64,000 nucleotides of DNA, from positions 989,501-1,053,500 of the forward strand of contig JANCRA010000003.1 in the NCBI GenBank assembly GCA_024362935.1, read 5' to 3'. The position numbers were made by a program, and so were the translations under genes. This document shows positions 1-11,412 of the stretch, in pieces (the first letter of the stretch is position 1; each line of letters opens with the position of its first letter). A model generated the notes under the pieces. It did not search any database and was not told the origin of the DNA. It saw only the letters and a program-made list of their open reading frames with translations. The stretch is from Setophaga petechia. Its lineage: Eukaryota > Chordata > Aves > Passeriformes > Parulidae.

Positions 1-480
1 TGGAAGGTCAATTAAAGACACAACCAGAGAGAGGCCACAAGGACAACGATCCCACAGCTCTGGTGTGGGGATGGAATCTGCACAGAAAGGTCTGTGCTGG
101 AAACCCAACTCGTTCAGCATCAAAGGGAGAAGGAATAACAAGCAAGGCCTGCCCTCCTCCCCTTGCCTGAGCCGTGTGTTTGATCCAGCCGGAGCGGCGG
201 CGCTGGCGCGGCGCCAGGGATCGCTCCCATAGATCCCAGCCCAGCTGATTAAGAAATGCAACCCAAGTAATTAATGATGGGGGAGGACTGAACCCATGGC
301 AGAGCTGGGATCTGACTCGTTCTCTGCCATGGTTAACCCCAGAAAGAGTCAATTAGAGCAGGACTCCCCAACCTTTTGCCACGGATGCTCTCACTTTCAA
401 TTAAAATGGCTCGCCAGGAGCCCTGAGCTGCATGTAGGAGCCAGCAGGCTGCCCTGAGCATCAACCTCCCCAGGCCTTTG
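1..480. other. Unclassified sequence with a small CpG-rich patch
   Basis: No gene or repeat family is recognised. Positions about 188-218 are unusually rich in CpG for this window and include a 15-base near-perfect palindrome at 203-217 (arms CTGGCGC and GCGCCAG around one G). A 114-codon minus-strand reading frame covers most of 8-352, but it has no recognisable domain and I treat it as chance. Confidence 0.4.
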
Positions 481-1401
481 TAGTTTCTGACCATATTCCT
501 CTGCCATGACGGTTTTTAATTTGTAAAAATATTTGTCTGTCTTTCACCCAGGCCTTCAGACAGGTTTCAGCCTTCTTTGTGCTCTGTTCAACATCCTGGA
601 CAAGGTTCCAACCTCTCCTGTACCAGTAATGGCACTTATTCTGAATTTGTAGTTTCTGACCATATTCCTCTGCCATGCCAGTTTTTAATTTGTAAAAATA
701 TTTGTCTGTCTTCCACCCAGGCTTTCAGACAGGTTTCAAGCCTCTCCGTGCTCTCTTCAACATCCTGGACAAGGTTTCAGCTTCTCCAGTACCAGCAATA
801 GAGCTTTCTCTGAATTTCAGGACAGGACATGGCTCTGCCAGGGGTAATGTGGTCATGCTGTTGGTAAGGTCCATGTGTGTTAATGCTGGATCAATATTCT
901 GTAGAGCTCTGGAAGTTTAGTTCTGTCTGGATGGCTGCAGGTTTGCCCAGGTTTGGAGGTGTTGTAGCTGATTTCATCCTCCTGAACTTATGATCAGGTT
1001 GGTTCAGGTGTTGTGGCTAAACTCAGTAACAGCTCTAGCCATTTTCCCTCAATATAGAGCTAGGAAATCTAGGCCTTTGTAGTTTCTGACCATATTCCTC
1101 TGCCACGCTGGACAAGGTTCCAACCTCTCCAGTACCAGCAATGGCACTTACTCTGAATTTCAGGACAGGACATGGCCCTGCCTGTGGTAATGTGGTCATG
1201 CTGTTGGTAAGGTCCATGTGTGTTAATGCTGGGTCAATATTCTGGGCCACTGTAGAGCTCTGGAAGTTTAGTTCTGTCTGGATGGCTGCAAGTTTGGAGG
1301 TGTTGAAGCTGATTTCATCCTCCTGGATTCATTTTCTATTTGTTTCGCATGTTGCGGCTAAACTCAGTAACAGCTATAGACATTTTCCCTCAATATAGAG
1401 C
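481..1401. repeat. Local tandem duplication of an unidentified sequence (three related units)
   Basis: The phrase TAGTTTCTGACCATATTCCT recurs at 481, 650 and 1080. Unit 1 (481-649, 169 bp) and the first part of unit 2 (650-about 800) are close copies. The rest of unit 2 (about 791-1060) is copied again as about 1134-1401, an offset of about 341-343 bp. Unit 3 lacks the middle part (with GTTTTTAATTTG) that units 1 and 2 share. Copies differ by scattered substitutions and short indels, so the duplications are not recent. The minus strand of unit 3 is open for about 80 codons and unit 1 for 71, but the 169-bp period is not a multiple of three and I recognise no protein family. It may be part of a larger repeat family or a decayed duplicated exon region; function unknown. 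Confidence 0.8.
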
Positions 1402-1410
1402 AAAGGAATG

Positions 1411-3120
1411 ATTCAGGAAATATAGGCTGAAAACCCAATTTTAACTTTACCTGTTCTCTCTTACATCCTTTGTATCAAAACAATAACACAGGAGAAGTGC
1501 AAAGGAATCTTTTTAATTTTTCAATAAAATATACTTTTCTCTTTGTGTCTTGGAATTACTCTGTGTAACAGAACAAGACTCAGTTCACCCCAGCAAGTCC
1601 AAAAAGCTCAAAAGCTTCAGGCTTCTCCAGACTGCCTTTAAAGGAGACTCTATACTTTAACAAGTGGGAATTTTTTTAATTTAGCTTAATTTAGGATCAC
1701 ATAGAAAGACCACACTCTACTGAGCATCAGCATCATAGTGGAGAGGTAATATCTTAAAATTTATCCTCCATTTTGGTCCAGACATAACCACCCTAAACCC
1801 CTAAAGTGATGAATATTTACCCTGCCAGTGCAGACACACACAGATTTAGTCTCTTTCCCCACACCTTTTAACATAAAATCAAAGTTCATTTCCATGACAG
1901 TCTTTTATGATCTACATCTCAACTGGAGAAGACATTTTCCAGCCCAGAGGGCAGAGGCTTTGCTTTATATTGTCAAAAGTAGCTAGTTCAAGTCCTGTGG
2001 TGAGGGTCACATGTTTTATAAGAAACCCTTCATATCCTGTATTATCTCCCTGTTAAATGGTTCACTACATTAATTATTATTATCATCTGATATATTTTGC
2101 ACTGAATGAAAATATTTCACCAATGCTTTTGGTTGAAGAAGCAAAACATAATGCACCATTTTATGAGTAATTTTCATGAAATTTTGCATGCATCCAGATC
2201 TTGTGAGGTAGGGAACACACTTTGTTTGAACTTTATAGCCTTCTCATTCAGTTTTCATTAATAATTTCCCCTTTAGTTCTCAATAGGTTCCTCTAGCATT
2301 GAGGGAACAATATCAGAGCCCTCCTGTAGTTAATTTAATATCTGTAAATTTCCATGGCTGATAAGCAACAACTGTGCAGACGAATAGAAAAATAAAATAG
2401 TGAATATGGGAGCAAAAAAAAAAAAAAAACAACCCACAAATGAAAGTGGAGACTGCAAGATGCTATGAAGTGATAATCATTGCAAAAACTTTGGCTTTGT
2501 CAGGTAAAATTAGTAGCAGAATGGTGATTAATATTTGTCTTCTAAAAATAAATGAAAAGCTTAAATTTGTTTGTACCTTTCAAAAATCATTCTCTTAATA
2601 GGTAGAAATGCTCTCTTATGTAGTTTTTCGCCAGCCCTTGTTCTGAGCTGTGCTCAAACACATTCCCAACTCTCTAAGGGAAGAGACAGATGTGCTTTCT
2701 GGACCAAGAGATCATTTTCTACCACACCTTTGTCTCTTCCAAAGCAAGGCTCTGGCCTACACTCATAAACTCATAAGGTTTATATGGTGTGTGTTTGTAT
2801 ACAAACTGTACACTTTTTATAGATTAGGTACTTTAGAGAAATAGAACTATGAAGGATGTATTGAAATAAGACTTATGAGGGAAAATTTTAGATGATTTGT
2901 TTTAAAACATTTACAACATAGTGTAGCTAAAGCTGATAAGCCATGAAACCCTTATAGTGTATTATAGTTTAAAAAATAGTTAGCTTCTAATTGTGATAGT
3001 ATAAATTATAACATCTGCATTGTCTCACCCTCCATGAGACTAAAAATTAAATAAAAATTTTAAAACACCTCTCAGTTACCCCATCTCTGAGTCAGAAAAA
3101 GACATACTCCTACATCCCAT
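1411..3120. other. Single-copy AT-rich noncoding sequence
   Basis: No CR1, LTR or convincing exon is visible. There is a poly-A run at about 2414-2429. Reading frames are short and shared between frames, as expected by chance. The texture is that of a bird intron or intergenic spacer. Confidence 0.5.
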
Positions 3121-6100
3121 AACATGGCTCATCTCCTCCTCTGTGCCCTCCCTCCTGGCTGCAGGCAGTGTACAGCCCTGCCTTGCACCCCCACATGGAT
3201 CCCACAGGCTTTGGTGGCCACTCCAAAAGCTGAACACACCATCCTGGATCAGGATTTTTGGAGCTGTCCCATGCAGAACCAGGAGCTGAGCTCAGAGATC
3301 CTCATGGGTCCCTTCTACCATTCTAAGACACCCTACAAAACCCAGAGAAACCCAACAACTTTGCAGCGTCTGATGCCACTGCCTTTCCACAGAAACTCCA
3401 GCTTTAGCAGATTAATTCATTTCAGCTCCACGGCAAACAAATCTTCCAGCAACAGCCCAGGGAAAGAGCCCCCTGGAAAGGACACTCACAGGTCTATCAA
3501 CTGAAGGTGTGTTTTTAAACCCTTGCCTGCACAGCATAACTTTTTCTCATGAGCAGTTCCAGCTGCACCTTTGCAGTTACCAAGCACAAGAAAAACTGAA
3601 CTGAGATTGAGGATGGTCTAATGTGATTTTTTTAACGAGGATAAAGGCCTGGGGAAGGACCACAGACCTTGCTGCACTTAAATCTTCCCTCAACAGAGAA
3701 CTGTAGCTGGTCTGTAGAGAAATGCAAGCTGAAGTGGGCAGTGAGGGGGTGATTTTTCTCTCACTGGACCAGTCTTGGTGCTACAAGCCAAACCATCTTG
3801 TCCAGACGGGGCTGGTGCCTCACCCCAGGCCACCGGAAAGACGGGACCTGCAGGAGGAAATAAATTCCCCTGGAAGCACGGGACCAACCGTGGTGCTGGC
3901 CACCAGGATGTAACAACAAGCAAATTCTTTTCCAATCCTGCAAATACCCAAAGCCCTGGCACCCGCAGACCTCACATCTCTAATTAAAAATGGCCATGAG
4001 CACTTCAATAAACAACGCAATCCATCATGTTCAGGACACAATAAAGGGACACGGAGTGGAAAAGAAGCTTTGCCCTGTCCTGTGTGCTGTACTGTATGTG
4101 TTTCACCACAGGGAAGCATGTGCTAATTTCTTACCTCTCTGCTGACTGCACTGTCCTTTTGCATAGTTGCTGCTAAACTGCATGAAAGGTATTTCTAATC
4201 TCGTGACGGTGACTGAAAAGGGTTGAAGGACACAAATTAAGTCTCATAGCAATAGAGCAGCTCAAGAATGGAAGGTCAGCCAGTTGACTCTTCCCAGAAT
4301 CCCCTGAACAATGCAATTATTCATGAAGGAAATTTCAAATTATTTTCATTAGACTTCTGTTTTACCAATCTAACCAAAGTGATTAATTAGGGATTAAAAT
4401 ATTTACTCTGCACATGCTGCCTTGGCACGGCACTAGAATATTTAAGCATTGTGCTAAAAGGGTCAGCTGTCTCCAGCACTGTTTGGAATTCATTCTCTAC
4501 TTTCTGTGTAAAAGGGCATTGACTCTCATGTCTATATCACACTTAGGATCCCATTAGGGACATGGAGGGAGAAGGGAGACCCTCTTCCTGCCCTTGGAGC
4601 TGCCCCAAGCTCCCCAAGTTCTTTGCTGGGCTACTTCAGCACAGAAGCAGGGAAGAGCAACAGCAGTGATTACAGCAAGCCCTGCAGAGGATTCAAGGCT
4701 CCACTCCTATTCCACAGGACCAGAAAAGGGGGAGATGCTTGTGAGAACCTGGAAGAACCAGCTATAAAAGAGAGCACTGTGATGGAAGACACAAGAATAG
4801 AAGAACTGGACTCAGATTTTGGTCCAGTTGTGGAAATCCTGGCTGGTTTCTCATTCCTCTAAAAAATGGGAAGATGGAGTTACCCCAAGTGGCAAATGCT
4901 TTCATTGTAGATGAAGTTTAGAACATTTGGCATCCCCCAGTGAAACAGTGGGGTAGCAACTCCATCCTTGCTCTGTTCCCTTCCCAGAACTGAACCAGCA
5001 ATCCCAGGTCAGATTTTAGTCTCATGTGAAGGGTGAGACCATGCAGATGTTAAAGCCTGAGGTCAGAGCCTGAGTCAAATCCAACCCCTGCTGACCTCCA
5101 GGGGCTCCTGGAATCCATTTGCAGCTCGTCCCTCACCTGTTTGTCCAACTGAACCCAAAGCAAAGGGATGAGTAACAAGCAAAGACCCCAGAAAGGGCGA
5201 GCATGGGAGATGAGGGTGATGGTGCCCCAGCTCCAGCAGATCCACCAGATCCACAGGGATGGTTGGATTTGGCTCAGCACCAGGGCTGGAGGGGTTTTGC
5301 TGGTGGAAAACCTGGCCCACCCCATCCAGGAGTCTCTGCAGAGTGGTTGAAATGCACAGAGCTGGTGGCTGCTGCCACTGCAACCTCACCAAGATGAAAA
5401 AGATGTATAACAGGATTTGCATTCCTTTCCAGACTGACTGCTGCAAGCAAACATTTCAGCACTTATTTCTTACCAATATTATTAGGAGTCTCAGCCCATT
5501 TCCTGGCTGGGGCATGTTTCCTCCAGGGGACTGAAGTCACCTGTCACTTTCTTTCTCATGTTACTTAATCGTTTTAGTCCAAGCAGCAAGCTGCCAATCA
5601 TATTTAATATTTAGTCACCTTGAATGCATTGCTACTGATTAAATAGACTGCTATTTCAGTAAACAACTCGTGAGAGAATACTTACAGCTTCATTATAATT
5701 ATTCCACCAGATATTAGAACATTATTCATATGTAAGTCCAAAGAATATTTAGGTCTTCTCCTATTTAGTTCACAAACAACATTTTAATTGCTGCCATATT
5801 AGCAGAGCTATCAGTGCTAATTGGATAATACCGCTTCAAAGATTTTTTCTTTTAGCAACCTCTTTTGCTTGCATGCTTTTAAAATGTCTCTGGTTTTTGG
5901 CTCACTGATGATTACCCACAAAGAGATTTGCCCTTATGAGTTTATCAGACAGACACCTATATATATATATACGTACATATATATTTTGTTGTTGTTGTTG
6001 TTGTTTGTTTGGTTGGTTGGTTTTAGGTTTCCTTTGGTGGGGAAGCACTGTTGTTTGTACACAATGAAAACAAGGGGCTCCTGAATGAGGAAGTAAGAGG

Positions 6101-6275
6101 ATGATAGGACAAAGCCTGTACTGCAACTCATGGCAAAGGCATGGTGAAAAATCCAAATTTTCTGAGATCATCCATAGACTTATCCATAGTGAATCCCATA
6201 ACCTGGGCCATATTTCCATGGGGGCTTGGAGGATCATTTTAGAACATCCCTGAAAAGTTCATTAAGGGAATCCTA
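3121..6275. other. Unique noncoding sequence with a simple-repeat patch
   Basis: A 126-codon plus-strand frame (3124-3504) is rich in Pro, Ser, Thr and His and has no recognisable domain or clear splice context; I do not call it a gene. From about 4140 to 4500 and 5560 to 5830 the DNA is AT-rich and free of repeats, with several TAATTA-like cores. A (TA)n, (GTT)n and (GGTT)n microsatellite cluster lies at about 5958-6022. Confidence 0.45.
5958..6022. repeat. Compound microsatellite (TA)n-(GTT)n-(GGTT)n
   Basis: Dinucleotide TA repeats pass through TACGTACATATATAT into about seven GTT units and then GTTT/GGTT units. Likely length-variable between individuals. Confidence 0.9.
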
Positions 6276-6475
6276 GAAGAATGAAATTATTTGGATTGGA
6301 AGGAACTTCAAATATCATCCAATTCCACCCCTGCCATGGCAGGGACACCTCCCACTATCCAATGCTGCTCCAAGCCCTGTCCAGCCTGGCCTTGGACACT
6401 TCCAGGGATCCAGGGGCAGCCACAGCTGCTCTGTGCACCCTGTGCCAGGACCTCACCACCCTCTCAGGGGTGAAT
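6276..6475 (-). mobile_element. CR1 LINE fragment, 3' end
   Basis: CR1 is the dominant LINE of birds; copies are mostly 5'-truncated and end in a short ATTCTGTG-like repeat without poly-A. Here the order is reversed. The tail-proximal sequence (TTGGATTGGAAGGAAC) is at the left, followed by the complements of the blocks reading GGCAGGGACAC, CTGCTCCAAGCCC and CTGTGCCAGGACCTCACCACC. About 200 bp remain, so only the extreme 3' part is present. Plus-strand reading frames here are antisense artefacts. Confidence 0.93.
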
Positions 6476-6479
6476 TTAT

Positions 6480-7394
6480 TCCTAATTAAAGCCATACAAG
6501 TAAACTTACTGTTAAAAAGTAGATTTACATATAAATAATTTACTAATTATTTAAGACTATTTACAATAAATAGTCTTAAAATCAGGGGTCTTGCTCCCAG
6601 CAGAAAGTGTCTTACAGGGTCCACACTTGGAACATGATACAAACTGAAGCTGGGCAGCAGGTTTTGACAAATTATGTGGTTAATAAAAGTCTTTGCACAA
6701 TGATGGCAGATGTAATGAGGGAGCTTTGCTGGGAAACGAAAGGTAAAGGAGAATTTCCAAGAAAATAAACATATTCTGTGTCACTACCATCTAGGCAGGA
6801 GCTTCAAGCCATGATTCTAGAAGGAAAGTTTTGTTCAGGAACCCAGATAGGGCAGTTTATCAAAGGAACAGATAAATGCAAGTGTTTGTTTCGCTTCACT
6901 GAGAGAAAATGAGAAATTGTTACTTAAGGTTGACCCAAACACATCTCCTTGTTTCTTCCCACTCCATTCACCTCCTCTCCTTCCTCCCTCACAGTTTTTT
7001 CAGTTTGACCACTGAACTGAAAAATTAATTATTCTTACAGCTCTATTAAAGGATAACTTATGCCAGGCTGCTTGCAGCCTAAATGATGTACATTAAATAT
7101 CTCTATTTCTTACTTGTTTTTCCCTTTCTTTTAGCATTTATCCCTTGTTTTGAAAGTTTCAGAATTCCCGTGTACTCACGGGGTGCGATGGATTGTTCAT
7201 TAGGCAAATATATGTTAAAATAAAAGAAAATATAGTATTGACTCTATAAAAATACAATATAATAACAATAATAATAATAATATTGATTTTGAGTTTGAAC
7301 CAGAAAGATCAATATAAGGAGTCAGTTCCTAATCAGAATGGCACACACAGCCTTCAGTGTGCACAGTAATGATTGTCTGTATAGGACAGAGTTA
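6480..7394. other. Unique AT-rich noncoding sequence
   Basis: No recognised repeat or exon, apart from an (AAT)n-like microsatellite at about 7255-7282, just upstream of the next CR1. Confidence 0.5.
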
Positions 7395-7628
7395 AATGGG
7401 ATATTGTTGGGATATTGAGAAGAAATTCTTCCCTGTGATGGTGGTGAGGCCCTGGCACAGGGTGAGCAGAGCAGCTGTGGCTGCCCCTGGATCCCTGCAA
7501 GTGTCCAAGGCCAGGCTGGACAGGGCTTGGAGCAGCCTGGGATGGTCCCTGCCCATGGCAGGGAATGGATCTGGGTGGTCTTTAAGGTCCTTTCCAACCC
7601 AAACCATTCTGTGATTTTATGATTCTCT
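7395..7628 (+). mobile_element. CR1 LINE fragment, 3' end
   Basis: A well-preserved CR1 3' end of about 230 bp: GAAGAAATTCTTCCCTGTG, GTGAGGCCCTGGCACAGG, CAGGCTGGACAGGGCTTGG and CCTTTCCAACCCAAACC in the expected order, ending in ATTCTGTGATTTTATGATTC. The intact tail shows the 3' boundary at about 7625. The minus-strand frames of 71-91 codons in this interval are antisense readings of the element. Confidence 0.96.
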
Positions 7629-9328
7629 CTACAGCTCTGTCAGATCTTCCTGGTTTCTCAGGAAAACTCACCAACCTCACGACCTTTTTGTGCAAATTAT
7701 TCAGCTGGGAGGGCAGGGAACACATGGTTTGAAGAGCAAAGTGTGGTGATCAACAGAAATAACCATAGCTTGTTCATTTTTTGTCTCTCTCCATCCTCTG
7801 GAGGAGGTCTGGGCTTTGGTCACTTTCTGCTTTAGTCAGTTATTTCAGTTTTCCAGCAGAAGAATTTAAAGATAGAGAAATACGGAATTTTAGCCTGGAA
7901 GAGGAATCCCTAAGGCGTCTCATGGCCACAAAGCCATGATGGATCTGTCCACTCCTAAAATGGAGACTAAACACCCAGCTGTGAACCAGCAAGCCTGCAA
8001 GGGTTCACTGCAGATGCAAAACCAAGGCTGAAACAGCTGGAAGTTGACAGGATCCATTTTTGGATCCAAGCTGGGAAAGCACTTCCAGAAGAAGTGACAC
8101 AACTGCTGGGTGCAGCTGTGCTTGCATCACACTGCAAGACATGGGATGCACTTGGAAGGGTCCACAGTGAGCAACACCAGCAATGTCCTGAGAGAGAGAG
8201 ACTTGTTCAAGAATCCTCTCAGCTACTCATTGCTTGTGGCAGCCAGGCAAACACTGACCAGAGGTTCAAAACACAGAAAATCAAAAGATCAGCTGAGTAA
8301 GGGTATTTTCAGGGTGTAGAACGCACTCACTGCTCTTAAACTTCCTCAGAAGTTCTTGCTTTTTTTGTGTCCTTTCATTTCAGTCAGGTACACAGAAAAA
8401 TTCACTTTGCAGTGCAGTTAAGAAAGCTGGCAGGAACAAACATTAAAATATTCAGAACATCTTAAACTGCAGAATTAGAGTTTTTTATTGTTGTTTTATA
8501 ACTTTGCTTTAATCAACTTTTTATCCATTGACTCCCTCGCAAGTGCCAACCAATATAATTAGCACTATCTAAATTAGTTATCACTCAAAATTACTTCCTT
8601 CTTGGAAAAAAACAGTTTTATTTTTAAATCATAGGTGTTGCCATAGGCTGTACCAGAACTATATGCATGGACACATTTTAAGTAGATAATATTTTTAATC
8701 CTAATTAAAAAAAATAAATTCATCCCCTCCACAAAATGTTGAGATTTGTGAATGACTTTATTTTCATTTTTGATAGAAACATGGTAACAATCAACTGATT
8801 TTCATTCATATACCTACTGTGCACCTTCCATTGAAGCATTATATTGCTCAGCTGAGCTTTTATATAAACTCAACACAAATTTTCACTGTGGGGTTTGTTC
8901 CCATTTCATTGCACACTGGATGGAGAGCAGAGGAGCCAACATTTCCTAAGGGTGCCTGTCCCAGGGGCTGTTATTGACACACTGCCATCAGCAGCAGGAC
9001 TTTGTCTTCTGCAGCCTCCAAAGTCCATCAACACCTATTGATTTCAAGGTGAATTGCAAGTACATCAGTGCATCTGATAAAGCAGCTCTCAGCAGCACAA
9101 CCTGAGAGTGGAGATGCTGAGATACCAAATATCCCAAATGTGGTCTTGGATCCAGGGCCTGCCCAGGGTGCTGAGAGGTGCTGGGCACCCCAGCTGAGCC
9201 ACTTCAAAGGGACCAAAGTGAATATTTCAAAGATGCCCACAAGGTCGTTATGTGGCTTTGAAATTGTTATTCCTGATGGAAATTTTATTCACACAAGTTT
9301 GGACATGCTGCCTGGAGATTTCATACAG
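7629..9328. other. Unique noncoding sequence
   Basis: No gene or recognised repeat. The stretch from about 8340 to 8880 is markedly AT-rich. Short frames at 8094-8319 and 8988-9346 overlap on both strands and lack recognisable motifs. Confidence 0.45.
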
Positions 9329-9424
9329 CTCAGGGACGTGGGTTAGGGGTGGCTTGGCAGTGCTGGGTTAAAGACTGGACTTAAAAGTATTTTCCAACAA
9401 AAATCATTCCAAGATTCTGTGGTT
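9329..9424 (+). mobile_element. Short CR1 LINE 3' end
   Basis: About 95 bp of CR1 tail: GGGACGTGGGTTAGGGGTGG, TTGGCAGTGCTGGGTTAA and TTTTCCAACA, ending ATTCCAAGATTCTGTGGTTCTG. It belongs to a subfamily with the GGCAGTGCTGGGTTAA block, unlike the copy at 7395. Confidence 0.85.
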
Positions 9425-11023
9425 CTGCTCCCCCACCATTCAGACCTTTGGGAGCCCAGCACTGCTGCAGGCTCTGCTCTGAGTGGGTTGCAGGAATAGA
9501 CTTTCCTTATTGATCCCCAATAACCAACCTGAACCCACCCTTCCTCAGCAGCTGGGAACCGTTCAGAGCTCCCATTTCCCTGGGGAAGGATCTCCTGGTG
9601 CCTGGGAGATGTTTCTCTCAGTATCCCTTGCTAGTTGTCATTCCCTTGGGGAAGAATTTCCATGCACTCACCCATCTGATAAATGCCCCAGGTATTTATC
9701 CCTTGCTGAGGGAAATGAGGATGGGATGGGGATGCTGGAGAACAGCCTGAGCTCTGAGAGGAGACTCCTTCCAACGAAGAGGAGGGGCAGGATGAGGCAC
9801 AGGATGGAGAAAACTGAGCAGGAGGGCTGTGGGCACATGGCTGGAAGTGCTGAGCTGCAGTGCCTCACCTGGGAAAGCTCCAGGCTTACAAAAAAACACT
9901 TTAATTCTTGTTTATTGGACATCCCAGTGTTATTTAATGTTACACTGCAGTGCAGGGTACCCCAAATCAGCTTTATTACTCATTACAATAACAACATCCA
10001 TCACAAACTGCCCTTTCCCCATATCCAGCCTCCATCCCTCTCCCTCTCAGTTTCATGTCACAGGAGTGTGGGGGTGGGAGGTGCAACAGGAATCAAAGCC
10101 ACCTTATCATTTCAGTGTATCATTGGAAATTGGGTAAAGAGAAAGCTGAATCATTCCCCACAACCTGAGGGCAGTGCTATCTTTCATCCTGACTTGTTCT
10201 GCTATTTACAAAAAAACTCCATAATTACCAGAGCAAATGCCACGTCACAGCCTGCACCTGCTTTGGGCAAGATAGAGAACATTTTTCTGAAAGTAATAAT
10301 TAAATAAACCCATCCATCAGTCAGCTGCATCTAGTTTCGTGGCTTCTATGGGCTTTAAAAGGAGCAAAACAATGCATTTGTGCAAGGAGCTTTCTCTTCA
10401 CATTTTAATGGCAATTATTGCATGTAAACTAGCTTTTGTAAGAACTAGGAAGCAGATGGATGTGGTCAGAAAAAAACCCAGGCAAATACACCCACTGGAA
10501 AATCAAAAAGATAAAAATGCAAAGTCACTGCGTGTGTAGTTGTGTGTGTGTGCTGTGAAATGGTTCTTTTTAGCCTCAGCATCTGAATATTCCCAATGGA
10601 AATGTCATTACAAAAGACAACAGGTTGTTTCAGCAGAACTGATCAAAGACTGAGATTGCTGTTCCAGGCACGGCCCCACAATGAGACTGACAATCCTGAG
10701 CTAAGGAATTGTTATTTCCCAGAAGCTCAATCTCCAATGGAAGAGCCATCCAGGAGGAGATGGAGATGCTTAAAATCCTGGGAAGTAGTGAGGGGCTTGT
10801 GAGGAGAGCACTGACAGCATGGAAGCATCTTCTCCTCTGCCCTTCATTTCCCCTCTGAGCTGTGCACTGAGGTGTGCCAGGCATGGCACCCCTCCCAGCC
10901 TGCCTCAAACAGCAATTCCAGCCTTTCTTTGGGGCTGCAGCACTTTCCTGATGCCAAAATTCATCCTAAGCCAAGCCAAGGGGTGATTTGGGTGCTGCAC
11001 CTTCACAATGACCAGACAGATGA
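9425..11023. other. Unique sequence carrying a long open frame of unknown status
   Basis: A plus-strand frame of 274 codons runs from 9483 to 10307. It has no signal peptide, domain or repeat that I recognise. The protein is rich in Ser, Pro, Leu and His, as translated noncoding DNA often is. There is no clear promoter, and no matching splice architecture can be confirmed by eye. I therefore do not call it a CDS. No interspersed repeat is visible until the LTR at 11024. Confidence 0.35.
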
Positions 11024-11412
11024 TGTGACGGTGTTCACAGGGGTCTCAGGTTGAGGGAAGAGATGAGGATCTGACTCCATGTTTCAGAAGGTTTGATTTA
11101 TTATTTTATGATATATATTATATTAAAACTATACTAAAAGAATAGAAGAAAGGATTTCATCAGAAGGCTCAGCTAAGAATAGAAAGGAAAGAATGATAAC
11201 AAAGGCAGCTGTCTCAGACTCTCTGTCCAAGCCAGAGAGTGACTGTGATTGGCCGTTAATTAGAAACAACCAACATGGGCCAATCAAAGATGCACCTGTT
11301 GCATTGCACAGCAGCAGATAATCAATGTGTACATTTTGTTCCTGAGGCTTCTCAGCTTCTCAGGAGGAAAAATCCTAATGAAAGGATTTTTCATGAAAAG
11401 ATGTCTGCAACA
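11024..11412 (-). mobile_element. Solo LTR, family A (copy 1)
   Basis: An endogenous retrovirus LTR of 389 bp whose sense strand is minus: in sense it starts TGTTGCAGACATC and ends GTGAACACCGTCACA. Sense-strand landmarks are a GAAAAATCC/GGATTTTTC inverted repeat near the 5' end, a GGCCAATCAC (CCAAT-type) site, a TA-rich stretch with AATAATAAA near the 3' end, and CATGGAGTCAGATCC. Flanks agatga and aaatgt match at only 4 of 6 positions, so the target duplication is decayed. No internal retroviral sequence adjoins it, so it is a solo LTR. Confidence 0.93.
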
